A stretch of DNA of 64,000 nucleotides from Mycolicibacterium sp. TUM20985 (GCF_030295745.1 NZ_AP027291.1:2418001-2482000), one strand, 5' to 3'. Positions 1 to 9,652 are shown, counted from the stretch's first letter. The notes: generated by a model from the letters alone, not told the origin. Numbers and translations: made by a program.

Positions 1-2097
1 CTCGCGGCCTACCGGTGGCTCGACTCGGAGTTCACCAATGGCTTCAAGGCCGACGCGGTCGTGCACCTGGGCAAGCACGGCAACCTGGAATGGTTGCCGG
101 GCAAGACGTTGGGCATGTCCTCGACCTGCGGCACCGACGCCGCTCTCGGCGATCTCCCGCTGATCTACCCGTTCCTGGTCAACGATCCGGGCGAAGGTAC
201 GCAGGCCAAGCGCAGGGCGCACGCCGTGCTCATCGATCACCTGATTCCCCCGATGGCCCGGGCCGAGACGTACGGCGACATCGCTCGACTCGAGCAACTG
301 CTCGACGAGCACTCCAACATCGCGGCACTCGATCCCGGCAAGCTGCCCGCCATCCGGCAGCAGATCTGGACGCTGATGCGGGCCGCGGAGATGGACCACG
401 ACCTGGGCTTGCAGGATCGGCCGGAAGAAGACGTCTTCGACGACATGCTGCTGCACGTCGACGGTTGGCTGTGTGAGATCAAGGACTCCCAGATTCGCGA
501 CGGGCTCCACGTCCTCGGTCACGCCGCGGCCGGCGAGAGTGAGGTCGACCTGGTGCTGGCCATTCTGCGGGCCAGGCAGCTGTTCGGCGGCGAGCAGTCG
601 CTGCCGGGACTGAGGCAAGCGCTGGGACTGGTCGAGGACGGCACGGACCTGCGCGCCGACGTCGACGCCGCCGAGTCGCGGGCGCGTGAGCTGGTCGCCG
701 CCCTCGCCGAAACCGGTTGGGACGCCGGTGCCGTCGACCGCATCGCCGACGACGCCACCGTCGCCGACGTGTTGCGGTTCGCGGCGACCGAGGTGGTGCC
801 GCGGTTGCGGCAGACCGATCGGGAGATCGTTCAGGTCCTGCATGCCCTCGACGGCGGTTTCATCCCCTCCGGTCCGTCGGGTTCGCCGCTGCGTGGGCTG
901 GTCAACGTGCTGCCCACGGGGCGCAACTTCTACTCCGTCGACCCCAGGGCGGTCCCGTCGCGACTGGCGTGGGAAACCGGTGTGGGTCTTGCGGATTCAC
1001 TGCTGCAGCGCTACCGGGCCGACCACGGCGAGTGGCCGCGTTCGGTGGGAATCTCCGCGTGGGGTACGTCGGCGATGCGGACCTCGGGCGATGACGTCGC
1101 CGAAGTGCTTGCGCTCCTTGGCGTTCGGCCGATCTGGGATGACGCGTCACGACGGGTCGTCGACCTTGAGCCCATCGACCTGGCCGAACTGGGTCGGCCA
1201 CGGGTCGACGTGACGCTCCGCATCTCGGGGTTCTTCCGCGACGCCTTCCCGCACGTGGTGACGATGCTCGACGACGCCGTCAACCTGGTGGCCGACCTGG
1301 ACGAGCCGGCAGACCAGAACTACGTCCGCGCCCACGCGCAGGCAGACCTCGCCGAGCACGGCGACAAGCGTCGCGCCACGACACGCATCTTCGGCTCCAA
1401 GCCAGGGACCTATGGCGCCGGTCTGCTTCAGTTGATCGACAGCAAGAACTGGCGCGACGACGCCGACCTCGCCGAGGTGTACACGGCGTGGGGCGGCTTC
1501 GCCTACGGCCGCGGTCTCGGCGGGTCGGCCGCCTCCGACGACATGAACCGGCAGTACCGCCGGATCGCGGTCGCCGCCAAGAACATCGACACTCGCGAAC
1601 ACGACATCGCCGATTCCGACGACTACTTCCAGTACCACGGCGGCATGATCGCCACGGTGCGGTCGCTGACCGGGCGTGCCCCGGCGGCCTACATCGGCGA
1701 CAACACCCGCCCGGAAGCTGTCCGCACGCGGACCCTGTCGGAGGAGACGACACGGGTCTTCCGAGCCCGGGTGGTCAATCCGCGCTGGATCTCGGCGATG
1801 CGCAGGCACGGCTACAAGGGCGCCTTCGAGATGGCGGCCACCGTCGACTACCTGTTCGGGTACGACGCCACGGCGGGGGTGATGGCCGACTGGATGTACG
1901 AGCGTCTGGCCGGTGAGTACGTCCTCGACGAGGAGAACCGGAAGTTCATGGACGAATCCAATCCATGGGCGCTGCACGGCATGGCCGAACGATTGCTCGA
2001 GGCGGCCGGGCGCGGAATGTGGGCCCAGCCCGATCCCGCCACCCTCGACGGACTGCGACGGGTGCTCCTCGAGACCGAGGGCGACCTGGAGGGTTAG
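1..2097 (+). CDS. cobN: Cobaltochelatase large subunit CobN (5' end outside window)
   Basis: This is the C-terminal 698 residues of the large subunit of aerobic cobaltochelatase, which with CobS and CobT inserts Co2+ into hydrogenobyrinic acid a,c-diamide at the expense of ATP during cobalamin synthesis in the cytoplasm. The frame is open from the first base. It begins with the CobN/Mg-chelatase H signature HLGKHGNLEWLPGK (about residues 22-35 of the visible part) and continues through typical CobN blocks such as NVLPTGRNFYSVDP and RIFGSKPGTYG. The reading frame ends in TAG. A PPOX-type gene follows 19 bp downstream on the same strand. M. tuberculosis has the same pair (Rv2062c/Rv2061c, from memory). 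The family assignment is secure; only the missing N-terminus is unknown. Confidence 0.94.
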   Translation, partial: LAAYRWLDSEFTNGFKADAVVHLGKHGNLEWLPGKTLGMSSTCGTDAALGDLPLIYPFLVNDPGEGTQAKRRAHAVLIDHLIPPMARAETYGDIARLEQLLDEHSNIAALDPGKLPAIRQQIWTLMRAAEMDHDLGLQDRPEEDVFDDMLLHVDGWLCEIKDSQIRDGLHVLGHAAAGESEVDLVLAILRARQLFGGEQSLPGLRQALGLVEDGTDLRADVDAAESRARELVAALAETGWDAGAVDRIADDATVADVLRFAATEVVPRLRQTDREIVQVLHALDGGFIPSGPSGSPLRGLVNVLPTGRNFYSVDPRAVPSRLAWETGVGLADSLLQRYRADHGEWPRSVGISAWGTSAMRTSGDDVAEVLALLGVRPIWDDASRRVVDLEPIDLAELGRPRVDVTLRISGFFRDAFPHVVTMLDDAVNLVADLDEPADQNYVRAHAQADLAEHGDKRRATTRIFGSKPGTYGAGLLQLIDSKNWRDDADLAEVYTAWGGFAYGRGLGGSAASDDMNRQYRRIAVAAKNIDTREHDIADSDDYFQYHGGMIATVRSLTGRAPAAYIGDNTRPEAVRTRTLSEETTRVFRARVVNPRWISAMRRHGYKGAFEMAATVDYLFGYDATAGVMADWMYERLAGEYVLDEENRKFMDESNPWALHGMAERLLEAAGRGMWAQPDPATLDGLRRVLLETEGDLEG

Positions 2098-2116
2098 GGA
2101 CCACTAGATTGGCGTC

Positions 2117-2512
2117 ATGCCCGCCACATTCGCCGAGGTCGCCAAATCCGAATACGTGCTGTTGACGACGTTCACCAAGGACGGTCGGCCCAAGCCGACC
2201 GCCATCTGGGTGGCCCCACTCGGCGATCGCGTGGTCGCCATCACCCAGGAGAAGTCCTGGAAGGTCAAGCGCATCCGCAACACGCCGCAGGTGACCATCG
2301 CCGAGTGCGACCGCGGCGGCAAGCCCAAGGGTGAGGCGGTCGAAGCCGTCGCGGTGGTGTTGGACAAGTCCGAGACCCCGAAGGTGTACGACGCCATCGG
2401 CAAGCGGTACGGGCTCATCGGCAAGGTCTTCAACGTCTTCAGCAAGCTCCGGGGCGGCGAGAAGAACAACGTCGGCATCGAACTGCAGGCGACGCCGGGG
2501 CAGGGGATCTAG
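2117..2512 (+). CDS. PPOX-class (F420/FMN split-barrel) protein, copy 1
   Basis: A 131-residue protein of the pyridoxamine-5'-phosphate-oxidase-like split-barrel fold, a family that in mycobacteria often uses F420 or FMN for redox chemistry; the substrate is unknown. The N-terminus reads SEYVLLTTFTKDGRPKPT, the usual first strand pair, followed by a basic stretch (KSWKVKRIRNTPQVT) where the cofactor phosphate would sit. The length (about 130) is normal for single-domain members. It starts with ATG 19 bp after cobN and ends in TAG whose last base is the first base of the GTG of the next gene, so the two are probably translationally coupled. The downstream gene is a close paralogue, so this is a tandem duplication. 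Confidence 0.85.
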   Translation: MPATFAEVAKSEYVLLTTFTKDGRPKPTAIWVAPLGDRVVAITQEKSWKVKRIRNTPQVTIAECDRGGKPKGEAVEAVAVVLDKSETPKVYDAIGKRYGLIGKVFNVFSKLRGGEKNNVGIELQATPGQGI

Positions 2513-2913
2513 TGCCCACCTTCACCGACGTGTCGAAGGAGAAGTACCTGCTGCTGACCACCTTCACCAAGGACGGGCGCCCCAAGCCCACCACGGTGTG
2601 GGGTGTGCCGGACGGTGACAAGCTGTTGATCAGCACGGACGACGGATCGTGGAAGACCAAGCGCATCAACAACACTCCGCGGGTCACCATCCAGAAGTGC
2701 GGCGTGCTCGGCAAGGTGAAGGGCGAACCGGTCGAGGCGGTCGCGCGGATGCTGCCGAAGTCCGAGACGCGGCGCGTATTCGACATGGTGACCAAGCGTT
2801 ACTGGTGGCACGCGTGGTGGTGGGTCCCGCAGGCGCGGCTGCGCGGCGGCGTCGACAAGGTGCATGCCGCAATCGAGGTGCGCGCGGCCGAGCCGTCCGC
2901 ACCCGCGGGTTAG
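2512..2913 (+). CDS. PPOX-class split-barrel protein, copy 2
   Basis: A 133-residue paralogue of the preceding gene, sharing the motif KYLLLTTFTKDGRPKPTT near the N-terminus and the basic KTKRINNTPRVT stretch. It starts with GTG overlapping the stop of copy 1 by one base. The C-terminal third has diverged: it carries a tryptophan-rich segment (RYWWHAWWWVPQ, about residues 100-111) that copy 1 lacks, which suggests a changed substrate pocket or a membrane-facing surface. The function is likely an F420- or FMN-linked reduction, but no substrate can be read from the sequence. Confidence 0.83.
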   Translation: MPTFTDVSKEKYLLLTTFTKDGRPKPTTVWGVPDGDKLLISTDDGSWKTKRINNTPRVTIQKCGVLGKVKGEPVEAVARMLPKSETRRVFDMVTKRYWWHAWWWVPQARLRGGVDKVHAAIEVRAAEPSAPAG

Positions 2914-2946
2914 GAACCCCGGCGCCCCGTGGAACGTTGACACGGT

Positions 2947-3426
2947 ATGGCTATGCGGCTCTTCCTCGTCTACGTCCTCGTCGAACTGGCGGTGGTGGTC
3001 GCCCTGGTGTCCACGATCGGATTCGGCTGGACCTTCCTGCTGGTGGTGGGAACGTTCGCGCTGGGGCTCGTCCTCGCGGGTTCTCAGACGAAACGGCAGA
3101 TCGAGCGGTTGCGGACCGGCCTCGCCGCACCGCGTGGCGCGGTGCCCGACGGCGCGCTGGTCGCCCTTGGCACGGTGTTGACCGTCATCCCGGGCCTCGT
3201 CACCTCCGCGCTGGGGCTGCTGCTCCTGCTGCCGCCGACCCGCGCCGCCGCGCGCCCCGCGGTGACCGCCCTGGCTGCGCGCGGTCTCGGACGGATCCCG
3301 CTCATCGTCACGACGTCGGGCGGCACCGCCTACCGACCGAACCGCGGTGACGTCATCGACGGTGAGGTGATCGACGTGACCGACGTCGAGCCGCCCCGCC
3401 TGCCCCAGCATCCCGACGTCGCTTGA
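2947..3426 (+). CDS. fxsA: FxsA family membrane protein
   Basis: A 159-residue integral membrane protein of the FxsA family (named for suppression of phage F exclusion in E. coli when overproduced; the native role is unclear). There are two N-terminal hydrophobic helices (about residues 5-22 and 26-43), a short basic cytoplasmic loop with SQTKRQIERLRTG, and a further hydrophobic helix pair containing VLTVIPGLVTSALGLLLLLP, the most conserved FxsA block. The hydrophilic, acidic tail (about residues 125-159) is typical of actinobacterial members. The stop overlaps the TTG start of the next gene by 4 bp. M. tuberculosis has an fxsA homologue (Rv2053c) in the same neighbourhood. Confidence 0.85.
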   Translation: MAMRLFLVYVLVELAVVVALVSTIGFGWTFLLVVGTFALGLVLAGSQTKRQIERLRTGLAAPRGAVPDGALVALGTVLTVIPGLVTSALGLLLLLPPTRAAARPAVTALAARGLGRIPLIVTTSGGTAYRPNRGDVIDGEVIDVTDVEPPRLPQHPDVA

Positions 3427-5036
3427 CGACGCTTCTGGTCGGCGGTCAGGTCTACAGCCCGACCATGCCCGACGCGACCGCGATCGCGGTCAGCGACGGT
3501 CCCGACGGCGTGGTGGCCTGGCTGGGTGCCGACGACGTCGGCCGCAGGCAGTTCCCCGACGCTCGAGTGATCGACCTCGACGGCGGCTTCGTGACGCCCG
3601 CGTTCGTCGACGGCCACGTCCACGTCACCGCCACCGGACTGGCGGTCGTCGGACTCGACCTGCGACCCGCGGCGTCGCGGGACGACGCCTTGCGGCTGAT
3701 CGGGGAGTACGCCCGCGCGAACCCCACGGGCCTGATCTGGGCGCACGGGTGGGACGAGTCGCGATGGTCGTCGCCCGTCGCGCCGACGACGTCCGACCTC
3801 GACGGGCTGCTCGGCGATCGACCGGCCTACCTGGCCCGAGTCGACGTGCACTCGGCGGCGGCGTCGACCGCGCTGCGCCGATCGGTGCCCGGTCTGGCGG
3901 CGGCGGCCGGCCACCACGACCAACAGCCATTGACGACCGAGGCGCACCACCTGGTGCGCGCGGCAGCCAGGGCGCTGCTCACGCCCGCCCAGCGCCGCGA
4001 GGCCCGGCTGGCGGCACTCGACCTGGCCGCCCGCTCGGGCATCGCCGCAGTCCACGAGTGCGCAGGCCCCGACATCGGCGGCATCGAGGACTGGACCGAG
4101 CTCCGCGCGTTGCAGCACGGCGTCGAGGTGATCGGGTACTGGGGCGAGGCGGTCGGCACCGCCGCCGAGGCGCGCCAGTTGCTCGGCGACACCGGTGCGC
4201 GTGGCCTCGGGGGAGACCTGTTCGTCGACGGCGCCCTTGGCTCGCACACGGCGTGGCTGCACGACCCCTACGTGGATGCGCCCGGCTGCGTCGGCAATGC
4301 GTACCTCGACGTCGAGGCCATCGAAGCCCACCTGACCGCATGCACCGAAGCGGGGATCACGGCCGGCTTCCACGTCATCGGCGACGCCGCCGTCACCGCG
4401 GTGGTGGACGCCCTGACCCGCGTCGTGGACCGGTTCGGCGCCCCAGCCGTTGCCCGCTGCGGCCACCGCCTCGAACACCTCGAGATGGTGTCCGAGGCGC
4501 AAGCGGGTCAGCTGGGTAGCTGGGGCGTCATCGGCAGCATGCAGCCGAACTTCGATGCGCTCTGGGGTGGGCCGGACGGCATGTATGCCCAGCGATTGGG
4601 TGCCGAGCGGGCGCGTCGGCTCAACCCGCTGGCGCTGTTAGCATCCCAAGGCGTGCCACTCGCCTTCGGTTCCGATTCGCCCGTCACCGGTATGAATCCG
4701 TGGGAGACGGTGCGGGCCGCGACCGCCCACCACACCCCGGGAAGTGCGCTCTCGGCGCGGGCGGCGTTCGCCGCGGCCACCCGTGGCGCCTGGCGGGCCG
4801 GTGGCGTCCGGGACGGCGTGGCGGGCACCCTGACCCCCGGCGCACCTGCGACGTACGCGGTGTGGGACGTGCCCGGTGGTCCGGCGGCGCTGGAAGTGGC
4901 CGCCCCCGCCGACACCGTGCAGCGGTGGTCGACTGACCCCCGGTCCCGCATTCCGGCGTTACCCCGCCTCGTCCCAGAGGCGCCCCTGCCCGTCTGCCGC
5001 CAGACGGTCCACCGGGGCGTCGCCATCCATGGTTGA
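3423..5036 (+). CDS. Amidohydrolase family protein (YtcJ-like)
   Basis: A 537-residue metal-dependent hydrolase of the amidohydrolase_3 group. The first metal-binding motif is [10 protein letters not shown] (about residues 62-71), a later FHVIGDAAV block (about 317-325) supplies a metal-ligand histidine, and FGSDSPV (about 417-423) supplies the catalytic aspartate. The start is TTG at 3423, overlapping the fxsA stop; no nearby ATG gives the whole N-terminal domain. The 3' end overlaps the lnt start by 8 bp. Family members hydrolyse exocyclic C-N bonds in amides or formamides; the substrate here cannot be inferred. Its place between fxsA and lnt matches the position of Rv2052c in M. tuberculosis, but I do not claim orthology. 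Confidence 0.86.
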   Translation: MTTLLVGGQVYSPTMPDATAIAVSDGPDGVVAWLGADDVGRRQFPDARVIDLDGGFVTPAFVDGHVHVTATGLAVVGLDLRPAASRDDALRLIGEYARANPTGLIWAHGWDESRWSSPVAPTTSDLDGLLGDRPAYLARVDVHSAAASTALRRSVPGLAAAAGHHDQQPLTTEAHHLVRAAARALLTPAQRREARLAALDLAARSGIAAVHECAGPDIGGIEDWTELRALQHGVEVIGYWGEAVGTAAEARQLLGDTGARGLGGDLFVDGALGSHTAWLHDPYVDAPGCVGNAYLDVEAIEAHLTACTEAGITAGFHVIGDAAVTAVVDALTRVVDRFGAPAVARCGHRLEHLEMVSEAQAGQLGSWGVIGSMQPNFDALWGGPDGMYAQRLGAERARRLNPLALLASQGVPLAFGSDSPVTGMNPWETVRAATAHHTPGSALSARAAFAAATRGAWRAGGVRDGVAGTLTPGAPATYAVWDVPGGPAALEVAAPADTVQRWSTDPRSRIPALPRLVPEAPLPVCRQTVHRGVAIHG

Positions 5037-6708
5037 GCGCACGGAGCCTCGCGAACGGACGCCGATCGTCGACCGATGGCGGCGAATCCTCGGCCCCCGG
5101 GCCCTGCGGATCGCCGCGTCGATCGCGGCCGGCCTGCTGGTCTGCGTCAGCTTCCCGCCGTTCGGCTGGTGGTTGTCGACGTTCGTCGCCTTCGGTCTCC
5201 TTGCGTGGGTGCTGACCCATCCGTCGACCACCAGGGCGGGTGGCTTCGGCTACGGATTCCTGTTCGGGCTCGCGTTCTACGTGCCGCTGCTTCCGTGGAT
5301 CAGCGGTCTGGTCGGAGCCGTTCCCTGGCTCGCGCTGTCGGCGATGGAGGCGCTCTTTCCCGCCGTCTTCGGAGTCCTCGCGGTCATCGTGCGGCGCCTG
5401 CCCGGCTGGCCGGTGTGGTTCGCCTGCCTGTGGGTCCTGGCCGAATGGCTCAAGTCCACGATCCCGTTCGGCGGATTCCCTTGGGGTGTCGTCGGATTCA
5501 CCCAGAGCAACAGCCCGCTCCTGGTGATCGCGCACTTCGGCGGGGTGCCGCTGGTGTCGTTCGCCGTGGCACTCGTCGGCTTCGGCCTCGGAGCCCTGGT
5601 CATCGAAGCGGCCCAGTGGTGGCGAAACGGTCACCACACGGGTCACGCCCTCCCGCCCGCAGTCGTCGCGCCCGGGGTCAGCGTGGCCCTCGTCCTGTTG
5701 GCGGTCGCGGCGGGAACCCCCTACGTCCGTCAGTCCGCCGCCGGTGCCGGCGAGGACCCGACCACGACGGTGGCCGCGATCCAGGGCAACGTGCCGCGAC
5801 TCGGGTTGGAGTTCAACGCTCAGCGGCGCGCGGTGCTCGACAACCACGTCCGAGAGACCCTGCAGCTCGCCGAGGACGTCCGAACCGGCCGGGCACCCCA
5901 GCCGGCCGTCGTCATCTGGCCGGAGAACTCGTCCGACATCGATCCGATCGCCAACCGCGACGCGGCCGAGCAGATCGCGGTCGCCGCCGACGCGATCCGG
6001 GCGCCGATCCTCGTCGGCGCCGTCGTCTCCGCCCCCGGGTACACGCAGGAGGACCCGCAGGCGACGAACACCGTGATCGTCTGGGACGGGGCCAGTGGGC
6101 CCGGCGAGCGCCATGACAAGAAGATCGTGCAGCCGTTCGGCGAGTACCTGCCGTGGCGCAGTTTCTTCCGGATGCTGTCATCGTTCGCCGATCGTGCGGG
6201 GTACTTCGTACCCGGTGACGGGAACGGCGTCGTCCATGCGGCCGGGATCCCGATCGGCGTGACGACGTGCTGGGAGGTGATCTTCGACCGGGCTGGCCGT
6301 GAGTCGGTGCTGAACGGGGCCCAGTTCATCGCCGTGCCCACGAACAACGCCACCTTCGACGAGTCGATGAGCGTCCAGCAGCTGGCCTTCGCCAGGCTGC
6401 GCGCCGTCGAGCACGACCGCTACGTCGTCGTGGCGGGAACCACCGGCATCAGCGCCGTGATCGGGCCCGACGGGCGCGAACAGGCGCGTACCGCGTTCTT
6501 CGAACCGGCCTACCTCGATGCCCAGATCCAACTGAAGACCAGCCTCACCCCGGCGACGCGATGGGGCCCGTGGATCCAGGCCTTGATCGTGATCGCTGGT
6601 GCTGGCGCCGTCGTCGGAGCGATGTTGCACAATGGAGCGTTCGCAGGGAAGCTCACGCGCCGTCGCCGGAAGGTCGCCGACGGCGAGGAATCTAAGACGA
6701 AGGAGTGA
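5029..6708 (+). CDS. lnt: Apolipoprotein N-acyltransferase
   Basis: A 559-residue membrane enzyme that adds the third acyl chain to the N-terminal cysteine of lipoproteins after Lgt and LspA have acted. About six transmembrane helices occupy residues 25-240, followed by an extracytoplasmic nitrilase-like domain whose catalytic triad is visible as Glu in VIWPENSSD, Lys in [13 protein letters not shown] and Cys in [12 protein letters not shown] final transmembrane helix lies before a basic tail. The ATG at 5029 overlaps the previous gene by 8 bp; the reading frame is open further upstream, but that region lies inside the amidohydrolase. In M. tuberculosis this domain is fused to Ppm1 (Rv2051c); here, as in M. 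smegmatis, the two are separate neighbouring genes. Confidence 0.94.
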   Translation: MVERTEPRERTPIVDRWRRILGPRALRIAASIAAGLLVCVSFPPFGWWLSTFVAFGLLAWVLTHPSTTRAGGFGYGFLFGLAFYVPLLPWISGLVGAVPWLALSAMEALFPAVFGVLAVIVRRLPGWPVWFACLWVLAEWLKSTIPFGGFPWGVVGFTQSNSPLLVIAHFGGVPLVSFAVALVGFGLGALVIEAAQWWRNGHHTGHALPPAVVAPGVSVALVLLAVAAGTPYVRQSAAGAGEDPTTTVAAIQGNVPRLGLEFNAQRRAVLDNHVRETLQLAEDVRTGRAPQPAVVIWPENSSDIDPIANRDAAEQIAVAADAIRAPILVGAVVSAPGYTQEDPQATNTVIVWDGASGPGERHDKKIVQPFGEYLPWRSFFRMLSSFADRAGYFVPGDGNGVVHAAGIPIGVTTCWEVIFDRAGRESVLNGAQFIAVPTNNATFDESMSVQQLAFARLRAVEHDRYVVVAGTTGISAVIGPDGREQARTAFFEPAYLDAQIQLKTSLTPATRWGPWIQALIVIAGAGAVVGAMLHNGAFAGKLTRRRRKVADGEESKTKE

Positions 6709-6709
6709 C

Positions 6710-6748
6710 ATGACCGACGAGCGAGACGCGAGGCGGGATCACTCATGA
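6710..6748 (+). promoter_or_regulatory. Candidate 12-codon leader ORF in front of ppm1
   Basis: Between lnt and ppm1 there is an ATG at 6710 that opens a 12-codon frame ([12 protein letters not shown]) ending in TGA at 6746-6748, and this stop overlaps the ppm1 ATG at 6745 in the classic ATGA arrangement. The purine-rich AAGGAG at the end of lnt (6699-6704) is well placed as its ribosome binding site, whereas ppm1 itself has only a weaker GAGGCGGG at 6730-6737. This suggests that ppm1 translation is coupled to the mini-ORF. It may also be chance; conservation in related genomes would decide. Confidence 0.35.
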
Positions 6749-7506
6749 GCACCGGTGGCGACCGCCCCAGTGAGCGCACGCTGGTCATCATCCCGACCTA
6801 CAACGAGCGCGAGAACCTGCCGTTGATCGTCGGTCGCGTGCACGTTTCGCGCCCCGACGTCCACATCCTCGTCGTCGATGACGGCAGCCCGGACGGCACG
6901 GGGGAGTTGGCCGACGATCTGTCGCTGGCCGACCCTGATCGCATCCACGTCATGCACCGCTCCAGCAAGGCAGGTCTCGGTGCGGCCTACCTGGCGGGTT
7001 TCGCGTGGGGTCTGGGCCGGGGTTACTCGGTCCTGGTCGAGATGGACGCCGACGGATCGCACGCTCCCGAGGAGCTCTACCGGCTGCTCGACGCCGTCGA
7101 CGAGGGCGCTGACCTGGCCATCGGCTCGCGATACGTGCCCGGCGGCACGGTCCGCAATTGGCCCCGCCGGCGGATGGTGCTCTCGCGCACGGCCAACGGA
7201 TATTCACGCATCTCGTTGGGGGTCGACGTCAACGACATCACCGCCGGCTACCGGGCCTACCGGCGTGAGGTGCTCGAGAAGATCGACCTCGGCGCCGTCG
7301 ACTCCAAGGGTTACTGCTTCCAGGTGGATCTGACCTGGCGCACGATCAGCGCGGGATTCATCGTGAAGGAAGTGCCCATCACGTTCATCGAGCGCGAGCT
7401 CGGCAAGTCGAAGATGAGTGGTTCCAACATCCGCGAAGCGATCTTCAAGATCGCCGAGTGGGGGATCCGCGGGCGCATCGACCGCGCCCGCGGCGTGGTG
7501 CGCTAG
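6745..7506 (+). CDS. ppm1: Polyprenol-phosphate mannose synthase, catalytic subunit
   Basis: A 253-residue family 2 glycosyltransferase that transfers mannose from GDP-mannose to polyprenyl phosphate, giving the donor for periplasmic steps of LAM/LM synthesis and protein O-mannosylation. The N-terminal nucleotide-binding block is [16 protein letters not shown], followed by [13 protein letters not shown] and the metal-binding MDADGSH (Asp-Ala-Asp). There are no transmembrane segments, so membrane association probably depends on the neighbouring Lnt, which in M. tuberculosis is the fused N-terminal domain. The gene begins at ATG 6745, overlapping a 12-codon leader frame. It ends at 7506 overlapping the stop of convergent rbpA by 4 bp. 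Confidence 0.94.
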   Translation: MSTGGDRPSERTLVIIPTYNERENLPLIVGRVHVSRPDVHILVVDDGSPDGTGELADDLSLADPDRIHVMHRSSKAGLGAAYLAGFAWGLGRGYSVLVEMDADGSHAPEELYRLLDAVDEGADLAIGSRYVPGGTVRNWPRRRMVLSRTANGYSRISLGVDVNDITAGYRAYRREVLEKIDLGAVDSKGYCFQVDLTWRTISAGFIVKEVPITFIERELGKSKMSGSNIREAIFKIAEWGIRGRIDRARGVVR

Positions 7507-7853
7507 CTGCTGCTACTGCTGCCGCGACGCCGCGTCTTGATGATGTCGAGACGCTCCTTGAGCAACTCGTCGAGTTCCTCGACCGAACGGCGCTCCAGCA
7601 GCATGTCCCAGTGCGTACGCGGGGGCTTGACCTTCTTGGGCTCGGGCACGTCACCGTCGATCAGCGTGCCCTCCATGCCGTTGCGGCAGGGCCAGGTACC
7701 CGGGATCTCGGCCTCGTCGGCGAAGGGAACCTCGAACTCCTCGCCGTTGTCGGTCCGGTAGCGCGCCACCTGACGGGGCGCCAGGTCATGGTTGCGGTCG
7801 GTCTCGTAGCTCACGGCTCCGAGTCGACTACCTCGCAGGACACGATCAGCCAT
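7503..7853 (-). CDS. rbpA: RNA polymerase-binding protein RbpA
   Basis: A 116-residue actinobacterial transcription factor that binds RNA polymerase and the principal sigma factor and stabilises open promoter complexes; in mycobacteria it also affects rifampicin tolerance. It begins [20 protein letters not shown], has the core barrel region around [20 protein letters not shown], and then the basic linker/sigma-interaction domain [18 protein letters not shown]. The C-terminus is an unusual run of five serines after RRRG. The ATG at 7853 is preceded by AGAGGAG, a strong ribosome binding site; the frame is open further upstream but without family similarity. It is divergent from a small cysteine-motif gene at 7974 and convergent with ppm1. 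Confidence 0.95.
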   Translation of the reverse strand: MADRVLRGSRLGAVSYETDRNHDLAPRQVARYRTDNGEEFEVPFADEAEIPGTWPCRNGMEGTLIDGDVPEPKKVKPPRTHWDMLLERRSVEELDELLKERLDIIKTRRRGSSSSS

Positions 7854-7973
7854 AGTCACTACTCCTCTGTACAGATGTTCCGCGGTATCAACGCAGCCGT
7901 GTGGCGCGAAGTTCCCGACGCGACTGTCCATGATACCGGGATCGGTGCCGTCGGCCGTTTACAGTCGGAACCC

Positions 7974-8312
7974 GTGGCACCCGACCGACGACGAACCCGA
8001 GTGCAGCCGTGCCGGTGGTGCGGTCGCGAGGTGCCCGACAGCGGAATGGGGCGCCGTCGGCAGTACTGCCGGCAGTCGTGCCGTCAGCGCGCCTACGAGC
8101 AGCGGGCGATGGTGAAGGGCACTGCGGTAGCACCTGATTCGGTCGTGTTGACCGCCGAGGAGGCCGCCGCGCTATCCGATCGCGTCTACCAGGTGCGGTG
8201 CGCCGCAGAGGACATGGCCACCGCCATCGAGGAAGGGGCCGCGGCCGCAGAGCTCAGAGACCTGTGCGGTGAGTTGATGCGCGCGGCGGAGGCGGCCGAC
8301 GGCTGGCGCTGA
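7974..8312 (+). CDS. Small conserved protein with four-cysteine zinc-knuckle motif
   Basis: A 112-residue protein that I do not assign to a characterised family. Residues 13-35 contain two CxxC pairs, CRWC and CRQSC-type (C13, C16, C33, C37 approximately) separated by a basic glycine-rich loop GMGRRRQY, which suggests a structural zinc site for nucleic acid or protein contact. The second half is an alanine/glutamate-rich helix-forming region. The start is taken as GTG 7974, immediately before the cysteine motif; the frame is open upstream but that part is antisense to rbpA and lacks coding character. It occupies the position of Rv2049c beside rbpA in M. tuberculosis. It is divergently arranged with rbpA across 120 bp. 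Confidence 0.7.
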   Translation: MAPDRRRTRVQPCRWCGREVPDSGMGRRRQYCRQSCRQRAYEQRAMVKGTAVAPDSVVLTAEEAAALSDRVYQVRCAAEDMATAIEEGAAAAELRDLCGELMRAAEAADGWR

Positions 8313-8352
8313 ACCCCGCCGAGCAGGCGCTATGCGGCTACGATCTCTATTC

Positions 8353-9573
8353 ATGTCGCCCACGGAGTCGGCCTCGCCCGGCCGCGCGTGGGTCTTCGAC
8401 GAGTTCGTCCTCGACACCGCCCGCTACGAGCTGCGCCGCAACGGCGTGGTGATCCGCATCGAGCCTCAGGTGTTCGACGTGATGGCTGAGCTGGTGGCCC
8501 ATCACGAGCGTCTGGTCACCAAGGAGGAGCTGTTCGACACCGTCTGGGGCGGTCGCTTCGTCGGTGAGGCGGCGCTGACCAGTCGGATCAAGGCAGCCCG
8601 CCGGGCACTCGGCGACGACGGTGAGTCTCAGCGGTTCATCCGCACCGTCCGTGGCCGGGGCTACCAGTTCGTCGGCACCCTCGTCGTCGACGCACCCGAG
8701 CCGGCGGTCGAGCCCGAGCCGGAGCCCCCACCGCCGCGTCAGCACATCGCGTTCTGCCGTGCGGCCGACGGCATCCGGCTGGCGTATGCGGTCGCCGGCG
8801 AAGGGCCCCCACTCGTCCGCGCCGCCAACTGGATGACCCATCTGGGGTACGACATCGAAAGCCCGGTGTGGCGCCACTGGGTGCGCGATCTCGCATCGGA
8901 ACACCAGTTCATTCGCTACGACGAACGCGGCTGTGGGTTGTCCGATTGGGACGCCGGTGAATTCACCTTCGAGGACTGGGTCTCCGATCTGGAGTCTGTC
9001 GTGGAAGCGCTTGGGCTGGAGAGGTTTCCGCTGCTCGGCGTGTCTCAGGGTGGGGCGGTCGCGGTGGCCTATGCCGCCCGGCATCCCGAACGGGTCACCA
9101 AGCTCGTCCTGTGCTCGGCGTATGCCAGAGGACGATCGGTACGTGCCATGAATGATGACGAAAGACGGGCTGCCGCACTGGATCTCGACCTTGCCCGGGT
9201 CGGATGGGGGCGGGACGACCCCGTGTTCCGGCAGGTGTTCGCCGCGCAGTTCCGGCCCGACGGCACGCGTACCGACTGGGAGGCGTTCGACCATTTGCAA
9301 CGCCGGACCACCTCACCCGAGAACGCCGTCCGGTTCCTCGAGGTGTTCGCCCGCATCGATGTCCGCGACCTGGCCGAACGCGTGACGTGCCCGACGCTCA
9401 TCCTGCATGCCTTCGACGATCATCGGGTTCCGATGCGCTACGGCGAGGAGCTGGCGGCGATCATCCCCGATTCCCGGCTGGTCGCACTGTCGAGCAACAA
9501 CCATCTGTTGAGCGAAGACGAGCCGGCGTGGCAGGTCTTCCGCAACGAGGTGGCCGACTTCCTCGCCGAGTGA
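8353..9573 (+). CDS. Winged-helix DNA-binding / alpha-beta hydrolase fusion protein
   Basis: A 406-residue fusion. Residues about 8-105 form an OmpR/CadC-type winged helix: FDEFVLDTARYELRRNG, LVTKEELFDTVWGG, then RIKAARRALGDDGE and the wing RTVRGRGYQFVG. A proline/glutamate-rich linker (PEPAVEPEPEPPPP) joins it to an alpha/beta hydrolase fold with a nucleophile elbow GVSQGG and a late histidine in SNNHLL as the likely triad histidine. The hydrolase half probably senses or processes a small ester or lactone and the winged helix binds DNA, but effector and targets are unknown. ATG 8353 is chosen over the in-frame ATG at 8332 because the conserved domain begins just after it. It stands alone, with a lipoprotein gene 79 bp downstream. 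Confidence 0.82.
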   Translation: MSPTESASPGRAWVFDEFVLDTARYELRRNGVVIRIEPQVFDVMAELVAHHERLVTKEELFDTVWGGRFVGEAALTSRIKAARRALGDDGESQRFIRTVRGRGYQFVGTLVVDAPEPAVEPEPEPPPPRQHIAFCRAADGIRLAYAVAGEGPPLVRAANWMTHLGYDIESPVWRHWVRDLASEHQFIRYDERGCGLSDWDAGEFTFEDWVSDLESVVEALGLERFPLLGVSQGGAVAVAYAARHPERVTKLVLCSAYARGRSVRAMNDDERRAAALDLDLARVGWGRDDPVFRQVFAAQFRPDGTRTDWEAFDHLQRRTTSPENAVRFLEVFARIDVRDLAERVTCPTLILHAFDDHRVPMRYGEELAAIIPDSRLVALSSNNHLLSEDEPAWQVFRNEVADFLAE

Positions 9574-9652
9574 CGACCAACCGGGCCGATCTCCATGGAA
9601 TCTCCACTCAATCTTCATGTAACGACGCACGGGCGCGTAGATGCTGGTCCAC

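Noticed and set aside
7458..7973. Upstream extension of the small cysteine-motif gene
   Set aside because: The in-frame sequence is antisense to rbpA and has no protein-like character; the conserved part begins at GTG 7974.
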